DNA of 64,000 bases from DATEDA01 sp963820965 (GTDB lineage Bacteria > Pseudomonadota > Gammaproteobacteria > Burkholderiales > SG8-39). The stretch is taken from NCBI GenBank assembly GCA_963820965.1, contig CAWGCC010000037.1:140110-204109 (forward strand), given 5' to 3'. This document shows, one piece after another, positions 60,574 to 64,000 of the stretch; the first letter of the stretch is position 1, and each line of letters opens with the position of its first letter. The translations under genes and the position numbers were made by a program. A model generated the notes under the pieces. That model had not been told where the DNA came from. It worked only from the letters and a program-made list of their open reading frames with translations, and made no database searches.

Positions 60574-60681
60574 CCGACGGGGCGAGTGGACGCGTTTGCC
60601 CTGCGCTCCGGTCTTCCCCTATATTCCACCAGCTCCGATCCTGGCCGTCCGCACGGGCGGCGCAGCCCTGAGGGGGTCTCG

Positions 60682-61896
60682 ATGTCCGATGCTCGGTGCG
60701 CGCGCGTCCCGCGCGCGAGTTGGCTCCTCGCCGCGCTCGCCGCTCCCCTGCTGACCGGCTGCGGCAAGAAGGAGACCGCGGCGCCCGCGAAGGCGCCGGT
60801 GGAAGTCTCGGTGCTCACCGTTGCGCCGCGCGACGTGCCGGCGGTCTTCGAATACGTGGCGCAGACCCAGAGCTCGCGCCAGGTCAACATCCAGGCCCGG
60901 GTCAGCGGCTTCCTCGACAAACGCGTCTACACCGAGGGCTCGATCGTCAAGGCCGGGCAGGTGCTCTTCCTCATGGACATGAAGCCGTTCCAGGCCCAGG
61001 TCGACGCGGCGAAGGCGCAGCTTTCGAAGGCCCAGGCGGCGCTCGACGTGGCGAAAGCGAACCTCGCACGCGTAAAACCGCTCACGGAGAAGGAGGCGCT
61101 CTCGCAGAAGGACCTCGACGACGCGACCGGCAACTTCGAGAGCGCGTCGGCCTCGGTCGAGGGGGCGAAGGCCCAGCTCACGACCGCGCAGCTCAATCTC
61201 TCCTACTGCACCATCACCTCGCCGGTCGACGGCATCACCGGCGCCGCCGCGCAGGCCGACGGCACCTACCTCAACCAGCAGAACGCCCAGCTCACCACCG
61301 TCGCGGTGCTCACGCCGATGTGGGTGAACTTCAGCCTGTCCGAGAACGAGTTCCAGAGCCTGCGCGACCAGGTCGACAAGGGGCAGCTGCAGCGCGCGCC
61401 CAACAACAGCTACGTGGTCGAGGTCGTGCTGGTGGACGGCCAGATGTTCCCGCAGACCGGGCGCGTCACCTTCACCGATCCGGCGTTCAACGCGCAGACC
61501 GGCACGTTCCTGATCCGCGCCACGGTGGACAACCCGCAGGGCGTGCTGAAGCCGAACCAGTACGTCCGCGTGCGGGTCAAGGGCGCGACGCGGCCGAACG
61601 CCATCCTCGTGCCGCAGCGCGCGGTGCTGCAGGGTTCCAAGGGGCATTTCGTGTGGGTCGTCGACAAGGACGGCAAGGCGGAGAACCGCCCGGTGACCGT
61701 CGGGGACTGGGCCGGCGACGACTGGATCGTCGCCGAGGGTCTGCGCGCGGGCGACCGGGTGGTGGTCGACGGCGGGCTCAAGCTCGGCGCGGGCACGGGG
61801 CTCAACCCGAAACCGTACGTGGCCGCGGCGTCGACTGCGCCGGCGAGGCCGCCGCAGCCGCTCGCGCCGAAGCCCGCCGCGGTCCCGGCGAAGTAA
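60682..61896 (+). CDS. RND efflux periplasmic adaptor lipoprotein (membrane fusion protein)
   Basis: This 404-residue membrane fusion protein is of the AcrA/MexA type. The lipobox LLTGC with Cys27 indicates lipid anchoring to the inner membrane. Conserved blocks are RQVNIQARVSGFLDKRVYTE, SIVKAGQVLFLMDMKPFQAQ, a helical hairpin (about 110-170), LSYCTITSPVDGITGAA and KPNQYVRVRVKGATRPNAIL. AGGGGGT about 6 bases ahead of the ATG at 60682 sets the start. It is followed after 15 bases by the RND pump gene, forming a tripartite system; the outer-membrane factor gene would lie outside the window. Confidence 0.95.
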   Translation: MSDARCARVPRASWLLAALAAPLLTGCGKKETAAPAKAPVEVSVLTVAPRDVPAVFEYVAQTQSSRQVNIQARVSGFLDKRVYTEGSIVKAGQVLFLMDMKPFQAQVDAAKAQLSKAQAALDVAKANLARVKPLTEKEALSQKDLDDATGNFESASASVEGAKAQLTTAQLNLSYCTITSPVDGITGAAAQADGTYLNQQNAQLTTVAVLTPMWVNFSLSENEFQSLRDQVDKGQLQRAPNNSYVVEVVLVDGQMFPQTGRVTFTDPAFNAQTGTFLIRATVDNPQGVLKPNQYVRVRVKGATRPNAILVPQRAVLQGSKGHFVWVVDKDGKAENRPVTVGDWAGDDWIVAEGLRAGDRVVVDGGLKLGAGTGLNPKPYVAAASTAPARPPQPLAPKPAAVPAK

Positions 61897-61911
61897 CCGG
61901 ATAACGGCAGC

Positions 61912-64000
61912 GTGTTCTCGAAGTTCTTCATCGAGCGGCCGATATTCGCGGTCGTCGTCGCGACGCTCCTCACCCTCGCCGGCGCGGTGTCGCTGACCGG
62001 CCTCCCGATCCAGCAGTATCCGAACATCACGCCGGTGCAGGTGACGGTGCAGGCCACCTACCCCGGCGCCGACTCGCGGACCCTCGCCGAATCGGTGGCC
62101 GCGCCGATCGAGACGCAGATCAACGGCGTCGACAACATGCTCTACATGTCGTCGACGAGCTCGTCGAACGGGCAGATGACGCTGACCGTCTACTTCTCGC
62201 TCGACACCGACCCGGACATCGCCCAGGTGCAGGTGCAGAACCGGGTCAACCTCGCGATGCCGCAGCTGCCCTCGGCGGTCGTGCAGCAGGGCGTGAACGT
62301 CCAGAAGAAGTCGTCGTCGATCATGATGCTGGTCGCGGTGTTCTCGAAGGACGGCCGCTACAGCCCCGAGTACGTCGCCAACTACGCGAACGTCTACGTC
62401 CTCGACGCGCTGAAGCGCGTGCAGGGCGCCGGCCAGGCGCAGGTGATGGGGGTCGCCAATCAGGCGATGCGGATCTGGATGAACCCGGACCGCATGGCCT
62501 CGCTCCAGATCACCACCACCGACATCCAGAACGCGGTCGCCGCCCAGAACGCGCTGTTCGGCGCCGGCCAGATCGGCCAGCAGCCGACCGCCGCGCCGGT
62601 GGAGCTGGCCTTCCCGGTCGTGACCCAGCGCCCGTTCACCGACCCGAAGCAGTACGAGAAGATCATCCTCCGCGCGAGCCAGGATGGCAGCTCGATCGTG
62701 CGCGTCGGCGACGTGGCGCGCGCGAGCATCGGCCTGCAGCAGTACATCGTCGACAGTCGCCTGAACAACGCGCCGGCGACGTTCATCGCCGTCTACCAGC
62801 AGGCCGGCGCGAACGGGCTCGTGGTGTCGGCGGCGGTCCGCAAGACGCTCGAGGACATGAAGAGCCGCTTCCCCGAGGGCATCGACTACGCGATCGCGCT
62901 CGACACGAACGACTTCGTGCGGCTGTCGATCGAGGAGGTGATCCACACCCTGATCGTCGCGGTGTTCCTGGTGGTGCTGGTGGTGTACGTCTTCCTGCAG
63001 AGCCTGCGCACCACCTTCATCTGCGCGGTCGCGATCGTGGTCGCGCTGGTCACCACCTTCGCCGGGATGCTCGCGCTCGGCTTCTCGATCAACCTGCTCA
63101 CCCTGTTCGGGCTGGTGCTCGCCATCGGCATGGTCGTCGACGACGCGATCGTGGTGGTCGAGAACGTCGAGCGGATCATGGCGAAGGAGCACCTGTCGCC
63201 GAAGGAAGCGACGATCAAGGGGATGAGCGAGATCGGGAGCTCGCTCGTGGCGGTCGTGCTGGTGATGGCGTCGGTGTTCGTGCCCGCGGCCTTCCTGCCC
63301 GGCACGACCGGGCAGCTCTACAAACAGTTCGCGATCACGATCGTCGTCTCGGTGTCGGTGTCCGGGTTCGTCGCGCTGACGCTGACGCCGGCGATGTGCG
63401 GCGTGCTGCTGCGGCACTCGTCGGCGCCGCAGCGCGGGCCCTTCGCCTGGTTCAACCGGCAGGTTGACCGCGTCACCCAGGCGTTCGGCCGGGCCGTGGT
63501 GCTGATCATCAAGCGCATGGCGGTCGCGCTCGTGCTGCTCGCCGGGTTCCTCTACTCCATCTATCACCTCTTCGCGACCCTGCCGACGAGCTTCGTTCCG
63601 AACGAAGACCAGGGCTACGCGTTCGCCCTGGTCATCATGCCCGACGCCGCGAGCCTCGATCGCACGAGCGCCGTCGCCGAGCGGGTGGACGCGATGCTCG
63701 CGAAGATCCCGGGCGTCGAGCGACGCTCGATGGTCAGCGGCTACAGCCTGCTCGACAACGGCTTCAAGACGAACGCCGCCACCTTCTTCATCACCTTCCG
63801 CGACTTCAAGGAGCGTTACGCGACACTCAAGACCGCGAAGGAGGAGAACGCGCGCGCGATCCTGGTGACGCTCTTCCGGGAGGTGCAGGCGATCGAGGGC
63901 GCCACGGTTTTCCCGGTGCCGCCGCCGCCGATTCCCGGCATCGGCACCACCGGCGGCTTCGAGTTCTGGGTCCAGGACACCACCGCCGGCGAGCCGGCGC
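61912..64000 (+). CDS. RND-family (HAE1) efflux pump inner-membrane protein, cut by the window end
   Basis: The first 696 codons of an AcrB/MexB-like pump, open to the right edge. It starts at a GTG: MFSKFFIERPIFAVVVATLL, the family opening, with YPNITPVQVTVQATYPGAD next. The proton-relay pair is Asp410-Asp411 in LAIGMVVDDAIVVVENVERI, followed by VFVPAAFLPGTTGQLYKQFA. PTSFVPNEDQGYAFALVIMP begins the second half. Spacing to the adaptor is 15 bases. Substrates are likely hydrophobic drugs or solvents; not decided by sequence. Confidence 0.95.
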   Translation, partial: MFSKFFIERPIFAVVVATLLTLAGAVSLTGLPIQQYPNITPVQVTVQATYPGADSRTLAESVAAPIETQINGVDNMLYMSSTSSSNGQMTLTVYFSLDTDPDIAQVQVQNRVNLAMPQLPSAVVQQGVNVQKKSSSIMMLVAVFSKDGRYSPEYVANYANVYVLDALKRVQGAGQAQVMGVANQAMRIWMNPDRMASLQITTTDIQNAVAAQNALFGAGQIGQQPTAAPVELAFPVVTQRPFTDPKQYEKIILRASQDGSSIVRVGDVARASIGLQQYIVDSRLNNAPATFIAVYQQAGANGLVVSAAVRKTLEDMKSRFPEGIDYAIALDTNDFVRLSIEEVIHTLIVAVFLVVLVVYVFLQSLRTTFICAVAIVVALVTTFAGMLALGFSINLLTLFGLVLAIGMVVDDAIVVVENVERIMAKEHLSPKEATIKGMSEIGSSLVAVVLVMASVFVPAAFLPGTTGQLYKQFAITIVVSVSVSGFVALTLTPAMCGVLLRHSSAPQRGPFAWFNRQVDRVTQAFGRAVVLIIKRMAVALVLLAGFLYSIYHLFATLPTSFVPNEDQGYAFALVIMPDAASLDRTSAVAERVDAMLAKIPGVERRSMVSGYSLLDNGFKTNAATFFITFRDFKERYATLKTAKEENARAILVTLFREVQAIEGATVFPVPPPPIPGIGTTGGFEFWVQDTTAGEPA

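Overview
The window is GC-rich DNA of bacterial chromosomal type, densely coded on both strands. Several features point to a betaproteobacterium of the Burkholderiales kind: the surE-pcm-nlpD-rpoS operon, three Bug-type (tripartite tricarboxylate) solute-binding proteins, the DUF3305/DUF3306 pair beside molybdenum-cofactor genes, and the style of the Rieske and thiolase catabolic genes. This placement is inferred from gene content only. I found no rRNA, tRNA, CRISPR array, transposase or phage gene.

Layout. 1-5243: formate-dehydrogenase and molybdenum-cofactor block. Three accessory genes run leftward (iron-sulfur protein fragment, DUF3306, DUF3305). Facing them is moaA-fdhD-mobA-moeA, in which fdhD carries a +1 frameshift. 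5252-12776: rmuC, a frameshifted acyl-CoA ligase, an alpha/beta hydrolase fused to a LuxR-type HTH, an EamA transporter, a Hanks-type kinase and a TAXI solute-binding protein. 12786-18745: ybbP-ybbA divergent from tesA with overlapping start codons, then selD divergent from mnmH (selenium use in tRNA). 18807-25939: histone-deacetylase-like hydrolase, then MoxR-DUF58-TgpA-MltB-GNAT-zinc-finger genes. 25952-31336: patatin, then rpoS, nlpD, pcm, surE. 31610-33010: asnS.

33102-49317 is a leftward catabolic region of 16 genes. It holds a three-component Rieske oxygenase system (ferredoxin, oxygenase, reductase), an extradiol-type VOC protein, a hydrolase, two SDRs, a cupin, and an aspartate-dehydrogenase-like / aldehyde dehydrogenase / ThDP enzyme trio. 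It also holds an IclR regulator, a small HTH protein, two Bug proteins and two multiheme cytochromes. A good sigma70-type promoter (TTGACA, 17 bp, CATTAT) sits at its head, and a GTTCC-N6-GGAAC palindrome sits where transcription should start. This suggests induction by a ring compound through the IclR protein. 50165-56421 holds further catabolic genes: a thiolase-like/DUF35/cupin set, a fumarase-family lyase with a third Bug protein, and a divergent GntR regulator with an SDR. The lyase promoter is threaded through three GTAC-type half-sites.

56422-59424 is a disturbed stretch. A DUF2721 gene fragment on one strand abuts an M50 protease fragment on the other, and a citrate-synthase-like remnant lies a little further left at 49559. 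This stretch also holds alkB, an inverted pair of perfect DnaA boxes and a small unknown gene. 59425-64000: an AMACR-type CoA transferase, then an RND efflux adaptor and the start of its inner-membrane pump, cut by the window end.
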